Source: Celeribacter baekdonensis (GTDB taxonomy: Bacteria > Pseudomonadota > Alphaproteobacteria > Rhodobacterales > Rhodobacteraceae). From it: a stretch of DNA of 64,000 nucleotides. The DNA lies in contig NZ_CP028472.1 of NCBI RefSeq assembly GCF_003047105.1, positions 310,001 through 374,000 of the forward strand. Direction: 5' to 3'. Below the pieces are notes generated by a model. It was not told where the DNA came from, made no database searches, and saw only the letters and a list, made by a program, of their open reading frames with translations. Position numbers and translations under genes: made by a program. Below are positions 53,483 through 61,749 of the stretch, piece by piece. Position 1 is the first letter of the stretch, and each line of letters opens with the position of its first letter.

Positions 53483-56044
53483 ATGTCTTCGTTCCCCAAC
53501 AGGGCCAAAGTTGTCATCGTCGGTCTCGGCGGTATCGTCGGCGCCTCCGTCGCGCATCATCTCATTGAAAACGGCTGGGATGATATTGTCGGCATCGACA
53601 AATCCGCCGTTCCCACAGACATCGGGTCGACCGGCCACGCGTCGGATTTCTGTTTCGCCACCAGCCACGATCTATTGTCCACATGGAGCACCATGTACTC
53701 GATGGATTTCTACGAGAAGATGGGCCGTTACTCCCGCATCGGTGGGATCGAAGTGTGCCGCAAAGGCGATGACGATCGTCTGACCGAGCTCAAGCGTCGC
53801 TGCGACAGTGGTCGTGCGTTCGGCTCCAACGTCCGCATGATCACCGCCGCAGAAGCGAAAGAGAAATTCCCACTTCTCGAAGAAGACCAGATCGAATGTG
53901 CCATGTGGGACCCGGATGCCGGTCTCGTGGTGCCGCGCTCCCAGGCCGTCGCAGGCGAATTGATCGACGCCGCCGAGAAAAGCGGCAAGCTCAAGGTGTT
54001 CGCCAACACCCCAGCTCTGGAGCTGATCACCGAGAACGGCCGCGTCACTGGTGTGAAAACCCACCGTGGCACGATCATGGCCGATTACGTTGTGGTCTGT
54101 GCTGGTCTCTGGGGCCGTTTGATTGCCGAAATGGCGGGCGAAGACCTTCCGGTCATGCCGGTCGACCACCCGCTGACCTTCTTCGGACCTTACGATGAAT
54201 TTGCCGGTACTGGTCTTGAAATTGGCCGTCCGCTGCTGCGCGATCAGGGCAACTCCGCCTATATGCGTGACACGGGCGATCCCGCGACCACCGAGGGTGG
54301 TCAGATGGAATGGGGCTACTATTACGAGAAAGACGTGCGCATGGTGCATCCGCGCGACATTCTTGAAAAAGAAGAGGCCCGCATGGGTCCGTCCATGCGC
54401 GACCTGAGCCTTGAGGACGTGATCGAGCCGCTTGAGAAAGCCATGGAGCTGACCCCGATCCTTGCCGAACTTGGTTTCAACGAAGCTCACTCGTTCAATG
54501 GCCTCTTGCAAACCACCACCGATGGCGGTCCGTCGATGGGCGAAAGCCGCAAGCTGCGCGGCCTGTGGTACGCCGTTGCGATCTGGGTCAAAGACGGTCC
54601 CGGCATGGGCAAACTTATCGCCGACTGGATGACCAAGGGCCGCACGGATGTCGACCACAACGGCATCGACTACGCGCGTTTCAACGACTACCAACTGACC
54701 GAAGACTACATCTGGGGTCGTTGCGAGGAAACCGCTGCGAAAATCTACAACCCGCCGGTCCACCCGCGCGAACCGTTCGCGAATGCCCGTGGCATCCGTC
54801 GTTCGCCTTTCTATGAGCGCGAAGTCGAACTCGGCGGCTATTTCATGGAACTTGGCGGCTGGGAACGGGCGCACGGTTACGCAGCCAACGAGCATCTTCT
54901 CGAAAAATACGCCGATCAGGTGCCTGTGCGTGAAGCCGAATGGGACAACCGTCACTTCTGGCGCGTGTCCAACGCTGAACAGCTTGAGATGAGCGCGGAT
55001 TGTGGCATGATCAACCTGTCGCACTTCCACATGACCGACATCTCCGGTCCCGATCACGTTGCATTGATGGAATATCTTTGCGCGGCTAAAATCGGTGGTG
55101 ACAACATGATCGGCAAAGGGATCTACACCCACATGCTCGATGACGAGGGCATGGTGCGCGCCGACTTTACGGTGTTCCGTATGGAAGACCGCTGCCGTCT
55201 GGTGAACGGGGCTGACGCCGGTCCGCGTGATCTGATGTATATGAAGCGTATGGCCCAAGATCGCGGTCTCGACGTCACCATCACGGACGTGACCGAGGAT
55301 TACACAACGGTTGGCATTTGGGGCCCGAACGCGCGTGAGAACCTCAAAAAAGTCGTGACCGATCCCGATATGCTCGACGTGGAGAACTTCCCCTTCGCGG
55401 CGATCAAAACGATCGAGATCGCGGGTAAAAAAGTCTCCGCTTTCCGCATCTCTTATGTCGGTGAGCAAGGCTGGGAGCTTCACATGCGCTTTGATGACGG
55501 TCTGGCCGTCTGGGACGCGCTGCGGGCTGAGGGTGTTCTGGCCGTGGGGGTCGAAACCTACGCCAACTCGCGTCGTCTGGAGAAATCCCTGCGCCTGCAA
55601 AACGCCGATCTGAACACGATGTACAACCTCTACGAGGCTGACCTGTCGCGTCCGAAGGTGAAAGAAGCGGAGTTCCGCGGCAAAGAGAAACACATCGAAT
55701 ACCGTGGGCGCGAGCACCAACCGGCGATGCTGTGTACCCTTGTGATGAAAGAGCACACCGACAGCAATGGCGTGAAACGCTATCCGAACACCACCCTGCC
55801 GGTGATGGACCCGGAAACGGGCGAGGTGCTGATCGACGAGCTGGGCCGCCGCTCCTTCACGTCTTCCGTCGCATTCGGTCCGACTGTCGGCAAAAACATC
55901 GCGCTGGCCTATCTGCCCTGGGACTATTGTCAGCTCGGGCGTGAGCTCAACGTCACCTATCTTGACGAGACCTATCCGGTTGAAGTCGCAGGTGTCGGCT
56001 ACGCACCGCTCTATGACCCGGAAAACACCAAACCGCGCAGCTAA
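53483..56044 (+). CDS. Dimethylglycine/sarcosine dehydrogenase-type flavoprotein
   Basis: An 853-residue two-domain enzyme: an N-terminal DAO-type FAD domain (about 1-400) and a C-terminal GcvT-type folate domain (about 430-850). IGSTGHASD places His52 where DMGDH and sarcosine dehydrogenase attach FAD covalently. The nucleotide-binding loop reads VGLGGIVGAS. Dimethylglycine is the best substrate guess because gbcAB and soxBDAG already cover the steps before and after; sarcosine is the alternative. Electrons probably go to the nearby EtfBA. The ATG at 53483 follows AAGGA; TTG 53474 is less likely. A terminator follows at 56067. Confidence 0.82.
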   Translation: MSSFPNRAKVVIVGLGGIVGASVAHHLIENGWDDIVGIDKSAVPTDIGSTGHASDFCFATSHDLLSTWSTMYSMDFYEKMGRYSRIGGIEVCRKGDDDRLTELKRRCDSGRAFGSNVRMITAAEAKEKFPLLEEDQIECAMWDPDAGLVVPRSQAVAGELIDAAEKSGKLKVFANTPALELITENGRVTGVKTHRGTIMADYVVVCAGLWGRLIAEMAGEDLPVMPVDHPLTFFGPYDEFAGTGLEIGRPLLRDQGNSAYMRDTGDPATTEGGQMEWGYYYEKDVRMVHPRDILEKEEARMGPSMRDLSLEDVIEPLEKAMELTPILAELGFNEAHSFNGLLQTTTDGGPSMGESRKLRGLWYAVAIWVKDGPGMGKLIADWMTKGRTDVDHNGIDYARFNDYQLTEDYIWGRCEETAAKIYNPPVHPREPFANARGIRRSPFYEREVELGGYFMELGGWERAHGYAANEHLLEKYADQVPVREAEWDNRHFWRVSNAEQLEMSADCGMINLSHFHMTDISGPDHVALMEYLCAAKIGGDNMIGKGIYTHMLDDEGMVRADFTVFRMEDRCRLVNGADAGPRDLMYMKRMAQDRGLDVTITDVTEDYTTVGIWGPNARENLKKVVTDPDMLDVENFPFAAIKTIEIAGKKVSAFRISYVGEQGWELHMRFDDGLAVWDALRAEGVLAVGVETYANSRRLEKSLRLQNADLNTMYNLYEADLSRPKVKEAEFRGKEKHIEYRGREHQPAMLCTLVMKEHTDSNGVKRYPNTTLPVMDPETGEVLIDELGRRSFTSSVAFGPTVGKNIALAYLPWDYCQLGRELNVTYLDETYPVEVAGVGYAPLYDPENTKPRS

Positions 56045-56066
56045 GGCGCGGCCGTGGTTAAACATC

Positions 56067-56093
56067 AAAGGGGCGCTGCGTGCGCCCCTTTTT
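56067..56093 (+). terminator. Rho-independent terminator after the dehydrogenase gene
   Basis: AAAGGGGCGC and GCGCCCCTTT form a 10-bp stem with a five-base loop, ending in a TTTTT run, 23 bases after the stop codon. Confidence 0.88.
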
Positions 56094-56117
56094 CATATGG
56101 GTGGGGGATCGCCGCGT

Positions 56118-56147
56118 CGTCCTGACCGTCAGCGTCCTGACCGTCAG
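56118..56147. repeat. Tandem duplication of 15 bases containing a dyad
   Basis: CGTCCTGACCGTCAG occurs twice back to back (56118-56132 and 56133-56147), with no mismatch. Each unit contains CTGAC-C-GTCAG, so there are two identical dyads between convergent genes. Confidence 0.8.
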
Positions 56148-56192
56148 GAAAGGGGCACTGGGGCCGCCTGCGCAGCCCCAGCCCGTTGTGGT

Positions 56193-56237
56193 AAAGCGTT
56201 CCGCCTTTCCCGTCTCAGGTGAAAGGCGTGACGCTTT
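56193..56237 (-). terminator. Inverted repeat at the 3' end of BCCT copy 2
   Basis: AAAGCG..GCCTTTC faces GAAAGGC..CGCTTT across an 11-base loop with a small bulge; it overlaps the BCCT stop codon. It could end the minus-strand transcript, although no T-run follows. Confidence 0.4.
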
Positions 56238-57894
56238 AGTCTTTTATTTTACGCTCTGCATGCAGGCCGCGCGCCACTGCGAAGCACATCAGCAACAACA
56301 CGACGGTAAACGGCAAGCCTGTCGAGATGACCATGGATTGCAACGATTGCAGCCCGCCCGCACTCAACAACAAGACGATGGCAACAGCCCCTTCAAAGAT
56401 GCACCAAAAGGCACGCTGTGGAACCGGTGCGTCCACTTTGCCACCTGCCGTGATCGTATCAATGACCAGCGACCCCGAGTCCGATGACGTGACAAAGAAC
56501 ACCACCACCAGAACGATCCCGACGAGCGAGGTGATCGCGCTGAGAGGCAAGACATCCAACATCTTGAAAAGTTTGAGTTCAAGAGAGGCGTCCTGCGCCG
56601 CCGTGTACCCATCATTGATCACCTGATAGAGAGCCGTGCCGCCAAAAACGGACATCCACAGCACACAGACCAGCGAGGGGATCAACAAAACGCAGACAAC
56701 GAATTCGCGCACGGTCCGACCCCGGCTCACACGGGCGATGAACATCCCGACAAAAGGCGACCAGCTGATCCACCAGGCCCAATAAAAGGACGTCCAACCT
56801 TGGCTAAAGTTGACATCTTCGCGCCCAATCGGGTTCGACAGCGCCGGAAGATATTCGACATAGGCCATCAGGGAGCTGCCGAAGAGTTTGATGAGATAGG
56901 CCGTCGGCCCAATCAACAGAACAAAAACGAGCAGCAAGAACGCCAGACCCATGTTGATTTCTGACAGGATTTTGACACCGCCATCAAGCCCACGAAGCAC
57001 GGAGACAAGCGCAATTGCCGTGATGCCTGAAATCAATAGCACCTCAGTGGTCGGCCCGACGGGCAGACCGAACAATTCGTTCAGACCCGCATTGGCCTGT
57101 GTCGCGCCAAAACCCAGGGATGTTGCCAGCCCGAAAAGCGTTGCGAATACGGCCAACGTGTCAATGACATGGCCAACCCAACCCCAAACCGCATCTCCAA
57201 AAATCGGGTAAAAAGCAGATCGGATGGTGAGAGGCAGGCCCTTGTTATAGCTGAACAGCGCCAAAGCCAAAGCCACGACGGCATAAATCGCCCAAGGATG
57301 CAGGCCCCAGTGGAAAATCGTTGCAGCCATGCCAAGACGCACCGCATCCGCTTCGTTTCCAGCCGCGGCACCAAGCGGCGCCCAGTCCGTGCGCACACCG
57401 TTCTCCATCGCCGTCCCGCCCAAAGAGGACGAGAAATGGCTCATCGGTTCCGAGACACCGTAGAACATCAACCCGATGCCCATACCGGCGGCGAACAGCA
57501 TCGCAAACCAGCCGATATAACTGTAGTCCGGGGTGGCCTCGGTGCCACCAAGCCGCACGTTGCCCCAGGGCGTTATGATCAGAAGAAGGCAAAAGAGCAC
57601 AAAGATATTTGCGGCACCGATAAAGAACCAGTCAAAGCCTTTGGTGACTGATGAAAACAACCAGCTAAACACGGCCCCGGACTGTTCCGGCAACGCCAGC
57701 GCGTAGAAAACAAAGGCCATGATTGCAAGGCCAGAGACCATAAAAACCGGATTGTGGATGTCGAACCCGAAAGGCCCAAGATTGCCTTCCACATTATCTT
57801 GTCCGATTTCGTAATCCGTCTCAATAATTTCAACGTCCCCTTCAGGGGAAGGGATACCTTCTGGTGTAAGGTCCTGAGGTGATTGGTCGGCCAT
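56236..57894 (-). CDS. BCCT-family betaine/choline/carnitine transporter (copy 2)
   Basis: A 552-residue, 12-helix carrier that is a close paralogue of the 31433 product. Both have the N-terminal extension with TDYxIGQDNxEGxLGPFGFD, the BCCT signature GWTSFYWAWW and the segment after it. It lacks any long C-terminal osmosensing tail, so it looks like a catabolic importer. A universal stress protein gene lies 49 bases upstream on the same strand. It probably also imports betaine or a related methylamine; the two copies may differ in affinity or regulation. Confidence 0.87.
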   Translation of the reverse strand: MADQSPQDLTPEGIPSPEGDVEIIETDYEIGQDNVEGNLGPFGFDIHNPVFMVSGLAIMAFVFYALALPEQSGAVFSWLFSSVTKGFDWFFIGAANIFVLFCLLLIITPWGNVRLGGTEATPDYSYIGWFAMLFAAGMGIGLMFYGVSEPMSHFSSSLGGTAMENGVRTDWAPLGAAAGNEADAVRLGMAATIFHWGLHPWAIYAVVALALALFSYNKGLPLTIRSAFYPIFGDAVWGWVGHVIDTLAVFATLFGLATSLGFGATQANAGLNELFGLPVGPTTEVLLISGITAIALVSVLRGLDGGVKILSEINMGLAFLLLVFVLLIGPTAYLIKLFGSSLMAYVEYLPALSNPIGREDVNFSQGWTSFYWAWWISWSPFVGMFIARVSRGRTVREFVVCVLLIPSLVCVLWMSVFGGTALYQVINDGYTAAQDASLELKLFKMLDVLPLSAITSLVGIVLVVVFFVTSSDSGSLVIDTITAGGKVDAPVPQRAFWCIFEGAVAIVLLLSAGGLQSLQSMVISTGLPFTVVLLLMCFAVARGLHAERKIKD

Positions 57895-57943
57895 AAAGCC
57901 TCCTTTCGTTCCTTTTGGAAGTGGTGATTATTTTGAAGGGGGC

Positions 57944-58360
57944 TTATTCGCGCACAAGCATGACGGAGATGTCGCTATGTGCCGCAAGATGCGCCCCATG
58001 GCCTGACCAAATATAGTCCGTCACATTTGGCACATGTGTGGCCATCACCACGAGATCCGCCCCCAGTGTGGTGATCGCCTTTTCAAGCTCGCGATCTTTT
58101 TGAACCGCCGGATCTTGACTGACGATCATATGACTTTCGGTGTTGATGGTATATTTTTTGGCTTCCTGCTCTGCGAATGCTGCAAGTTTTGCTTCGAATT
58201 CTTTCGGCGTATGCGCGACCGAACTCGGCATTGGTGTTGTCACACCGATATAGCAAATGCTGGCATTGTGCGCCTGTGCAAGACTTCCGGCCACGCGGAG
58301 CGCCTTTTGCAATCTGTCCACATGGGATATGTCGATTGGCACGACTATTTTCTTAAACAT
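57944..58360 (-). CDS. Universal stress protein (UspA family)
   Basis: A 138-residue UspA-fold protein starting MFKKIVVPIDISHVD. The C-terminal part has DLVVMATHVPNVTDYIWSGHGAHLAAHSDISVMLVRE, cited by its GHGAHLAAHSDISVMLV core, which resembles the ATP-binding G-x2-G-x9-G(S/T) loop although the last Gly/Ser pattern is altered (GHGAHLAAHSD). AGGAGAG precedes the ATG at 58360. Usp genes beside transporters often encode regulators of carrier activity; that role for BCCT copy 2 is inferred. Confidence 0.8.
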   Translation of the reverse strand: MFKKIVVPIDISHVDRLQKALRVAGSLAQAHNASICYIGVTTPMPSSVAHTPKEFEAKLAAFAEQEAKKYTINTESHMIVSQDPAVQKDRELEKAITTLGADLVVMATHVPNVTDYIWSGHGAHLAAHSDISVMLVRE

Positions 58361-58657
58361 TGTCTCTCCTTTATTGCTTGTCATCTCCCCGCATCGGCTA
58401 AGCGACACATGCGCCCGATAATCCCCGGGTAACTTCTGCCCGGTACAGGATCAAGGAAACTACCCACCAATGGTGGGCACCCAGAACGGCCGTCATGCAG
58501 AACAAGTCTTACATTTTTCAGGCCAATCAGCAAATGAGATGTCAGATAAATTCAAACGCCTGCGCTCTGAGCCCACCGGATAACCTGTGCTCAGGGCATG
58601 ATCCAAACGCGTACAGTGTTTTGGAAATCCGTCCGATCGGAGGAACAGAAGATGCCG
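58361..58657. other. Intergenic region upstream of the Usp-BCCT pair
   Basis: About 300 bases with no credible gene. It holds a 6-bp hairpin/dyad CCCACC-AAT-GGTGGG at 58463-58477 that may be an operator for the uspA-BCCT pair, roughly 105 bases upstream of the Usp start. Confidence 0.5.
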
Positions 58658-59610
58658 TCAGTTCCCCGCCGCGTCATGGACAAGCGCCTCAGCCAGCGCC
58701 ATGTCAAGCACCGCATGGGTCACATACCCCCGCGCAAAGCGGCACGCGTGGCGGCGTGTTTGTGCAATCCGCTGACCACCAAAAGCCCAGACATATTGCG
58801 CAACGCCACCTGATCGGCACCGATCATCCGCTTGTCCAAATCGCCCAAAACCGGCGCGCCCTGCGCGTCAATGAACCGTCCCGCAATGATGCCCACCGCA
58901 CCCTTGGCAACATAGTCGGCAATGTCGGTTTTTGTGGCGATGTTGAACTGCACCACATGGGTGTCTTCGGTACAGGGGCTGAGCGAATAAATCGCTTTGT
59001 TGCAGTCTTTCAGGTGAGTCAGTTGTTCCGCAATGATCGGCTCGGCGCGCAACTTTTCGGCCAATCCCGCCTCAGAGCAAACCGCAGGGGCGTTCAGGTT
59101 GATACATTGCGCCGAAAGCCGTCGTGCGATCTCGGTGGTACAGCTTTCACAGGTCGGCAAAAGCGGATTGGCCAAGGAACCGATGAGCTGACGCACCACC
59201 AGATTTTGGATCGGCCACCATGGCACCCGTTCGGAGACAAAGGACACGGTTTGTCCCCAACTCACGCCAAGCGTATCGCCCGGCGCGACAAAATCCGGCA
59301 AAAACTGCGCCGCCGCTTCGCAGACCTGCTGCATCGTTTCGACCGCGTTGATCTCTTCGGGCACCACAAAGGCACTCTCAAGACCAAATTTTTCACACAG
59401 AGCATCGGCCAATTCATTGACCCGAAAATGCATCCCGGAAATCTTGACCCCCACGATCTGCCGCTCCCGCGCCAGCCGCAGATAGGTCACGACCGTGGGC
59501 CGCGACAGGTTCATTTTCTTGGCGATTTCACCCTGATTGAGCCCTTTGATATAATAGAGCCACGCCGTTTCTGCGACGGTGCGATCAGAGGGATGATTGG
59601 CGCGGGCCAT
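58658..59610 (-). CDS. SorC-family transcriptional regulator, frameshifted near 58730
   Basis: About 317 residues after correction. An N-terminal helix-turn-helix (residues 15-50, YYIKGLNQGEIAKKMNLSR core NQGEIAKKMNLSRPTV) is followed by a sugar-binding domain (about 60-310, with LGVSWGQTVSFV). The frame stops early at RGGM. One extra C in the five-C run at 58727-58731 gives RGGYVTHAVLDMALAEALV and a stop at 58658-58660, which is the normal SorC ending. SorC proteins sense phosphorylated sugars or polyols; this one is the probable regulator of the ABC operon upstream of it. Confidence 0.82.
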
Positions 59611-59648
59611 GGTGGCGTGCTCCTGCGAAAATTGCGGGTCGGCGTAAA

Positions 59649-60656
59649 TTAGACGGACAGAGCGGCGGCGTCAAAGCGCAACACATCCGCCGTGATCTGA
59701 ATGTCGTCGGCCAAGGGGCGGTCTGGCCGCAGCCCCAGGGTTTCCAGATCGCCGTGATAGCCTTTGACCGCCTCTTCGGGTGAGACTTCGCCATCGGCAA
59801 CCACCCGCATCCATTGGATCAGGCGACATTGATCTTCGGCTTGATTGATTTTGCGCCCAAACAGCGCCAAGCGTGCGCCATAGCGTTCGGATTGTGCAAT
59901 CAATTCAAAGGTATCGCGATGGGTTGCGCCCGCCCCACCCAACACACCGACCACCATCGAAGGATCATGCACGGCCAGCTCTTCCATCGCTTTCGGGCCA
60001 TTATAGGCGACCTTCAAAAACTCGGGGCGCTCAGTGGAGGTCAGGCTCGACATCAGACGAATGATGCAATCGGTGACATAGGCCCCAACTTCGGCCTCGC
60101 CCACCGCACCCGGCACATTGGGATTAAACACCTCAAGAAAATGCGCCACACCCGCCGCGCGGGTCTCCCGACGAAAGGCGGCATAGGCCTCCAACGCGCG
60201 AGCATCCGCTTCGGTGTCATTGTTAAAGGTCAGCGAATAAAGGCACAAATCCGCCGGAGCAAAGGCCAGATTGGCCCCTCGATACGGGCGCGACGGCGTT
60301 TGGGCATAGCCCGCGTGGCGCACATTGGCCCAGACACAGGTGGTTTCATTGGCCCGAAACGCCGGTTGAATGGCCCGCCCATCAAAGGCCCCACTGGTGG
60401 CCAAAACGTCCATATTTCCGGCAGAGGTCAGCATGATGTCGACCACATCCTGATCAATCACCTTGCGGATTTGATCGAGGAATTCAGGCCGCGTGCGTGC
60501 GCCAACGATATTCCCGTTCGCATCGCGGCGCGGTCCGGTGGCCGGCACCCCGCCGGTGACATCAGCATCCTTGGCATCCGCGATCATGTAGTCGCCTTTG
60601 CGGCCCATACCCGCGCGCAGGCGGGCCAGTTTTTCACTATAGCGTGTCGTCGTCAT
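59649..60656 (-). CDS. Putative TIM-barrel aldolase-like enzyme
   Basis: A 335-residue soluble protein not firmly recognised. Segments MLTSAGNMDVLA, AAGVAHFLEVFNPNVPGA, EFLKVAYNGPKAMEELA and VVGVLGGAGATHRDTFELI occur in an order like class I aldolases of the DeoC/LacD/FbaB superfamily, where FLKV holds the Schiff-base Lys and GGAG holds the phosphate. The ATG at 60656 (MTTTRYSEKLARL) leaves four bases after the ATPase gene. It probably acts on the imported sugar or polyol, or its phosphate, but the reaction is unknown. Confidence 0.62.
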   Translation of the reverse strand: MTTTRYSEKLARLRAGMGRKGDYMIADAKDADVTGGVPATGPRRDANGNIVGARTRPEFLDQIRKVIDQDVVDIMLTSAGNMDVLATSGAFDGRAIQPAFRANETTCVWANVRHAGYAQTPSRPYRGANLAFAPADLCLYSLTFNNDTEADARALEAYAAFRRETRAAGVAHFLEVFNPNVPGAVGEAEVGAYVTDCIIRLMSSLTSTERPEFLKVAYNGPKAMEELAVHDPSMVVGVLGGAGATHRDTFELIAQSERYGARLALFGRKINQAEDQCRLIQWMRVVADGEVSPEEAVKGYHGDLETLGLRPDRPLADDIQITADVLRFDAAALSV

Positions 60657-60660
60657 TGGA

Positions 60661-61740
60661 TCAGTCCTTGCGCAGGCTGCGACCCGTTTTCGGGTCAAAA
60701 ACGTGGATATGGTCGGGGCGAATGGCGAAATGGACGGTGTCGCCGATCGACAGATCGCGAAACCCTTGGGTGACAAAGGAAATTTCGGCCCCGTCCACCT
60801 CAGTGATCACCTGGCCTTCGGCCCCCATATTTTCGACCAAAACCACCTCGCCGGTGAGTGCATTGGCACTGCCCGGCGCGCAAAGATCCATACGCGCGGG
60901 GCGCAGGCCCAATTCGACCTCTTGGCCTGGTTTCAGGCTTGGAAACTCCGCCTCGGACAGCTGCATGCGGATGCTGCCAGCGCAAGCAATCAGCCCCGCT
61001 TCGAGCTTGGCGGTGACAAAATTCATTGCCGGGGTGCCGATGAAATCCGCGACAAAGCGCGAGGCGGGCCGTTCAAAAATCTCGTCCGGCGTGCCCATTT
61101 GTTCGATCATCCCGTCGCGCATCAACACGATACGGTCAGCAATGGTCATGGCCTCAAGCTGATCATGAGTCACAAAAATCGTCGTGGTTTTGAGCTTGAG
61201 ATGCATCCGGCGAATTTCGGTCCGCAGTTTCTCACGCAACTTGGCATCAAGGTTGGACAGCGGTTCGTCAAACAAAAACACCTTTGGCGTTTTGATCATC
61301 GCGCGGGCCATGGCGACCCGTTGCTGTTGTCCGCCGGAGAGGTTTTTGGGCCGCCGGTCCAAGAAGTTTTCAAGCCCCAAAACCTCCGCCACCTGTTTGA
61401 GACGCGGGGCGATGTCGGCCTTAGATACGCCCTGACGACGCAGGCCAAAGGTGATGTTGTCCGCCACGCTCATATGCGGATAAAGCGCGTAGCTTTGAAA
61501 CACCATCGCCACGCCGCGCTCGCCCGGAGGCATGTCGGTGACATCGGTGCCACCAATTTCGATACGCCCGCCAGTGACCTCCTCTAACCCCGCAATCATC
61601 CGTAACATGGTCGATTTGCCACAGCCGGAGGGGCCGAGAAAGACCACGAACTCATGGTTCGGAATGTCGAGGTTGAGACCGCTGATGACGGGGTGAGCGC
61701 CATAGGATTTTACGATGTCGGTACAGTGGATATGTGCCAT
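60661..61740 (-). CDS. CUT1 sugar/polyol ABC transporter ATP-binding protein
   Basis: A 359-residue UgpC/MalK-class ATPase. Walker A GPSGCGKST near residue 36, signature LSGGQQQRVAMARAM near residue 134, Walker B VFLFDEPLSNLDAKLR and a C-terminal regulatory TOBE domain (about 240-355). It energises the two permeases at 61750 and 62553. Nine bases separate it from the permease gene. Confidence 0.88.
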   Translation of the reverse strand: MAHIHCTDIVKSYGAHPVISGLNLDIPNHEFVVFLGPSGCGKSTMLRMIAGLEEVTGGRIEIGGTDVTDMPPGERGVAMVFQSYALYPHMSVADNITFGLRRQGVSKADIAPRLKQVAEVLGLENFLDRRPKNLSGGQQQRVAMARAMIKTPKVFLFDEPLSNLDAKLREKLRTEIRRMHLKLKTTTIFVTHDQLEAMTIADRIVLMRDGMIEQMGTPDEIFERPASRFVADFIGTPAMNFVTAKLEAGLIACAGSIRMQLSEAEFPSLKPGQEVELGLRPARMDLCAPGSANALTGEVVLVENMGAEGQVITEVDGAEISFVTQGFRDLSIGDTVHFAIRPDHIHVFDPKTGRSLRKD

Positions 61741-61749
61741 TGAAGTGTC

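Noticed and set aside
53672..56068. A 798-codon open frame on the minus strand opposite the dehydrogenase gene
   Set aside because: Same reason: shadow of a well-supported gene, no recognisable domain and no ribosome-binding site.
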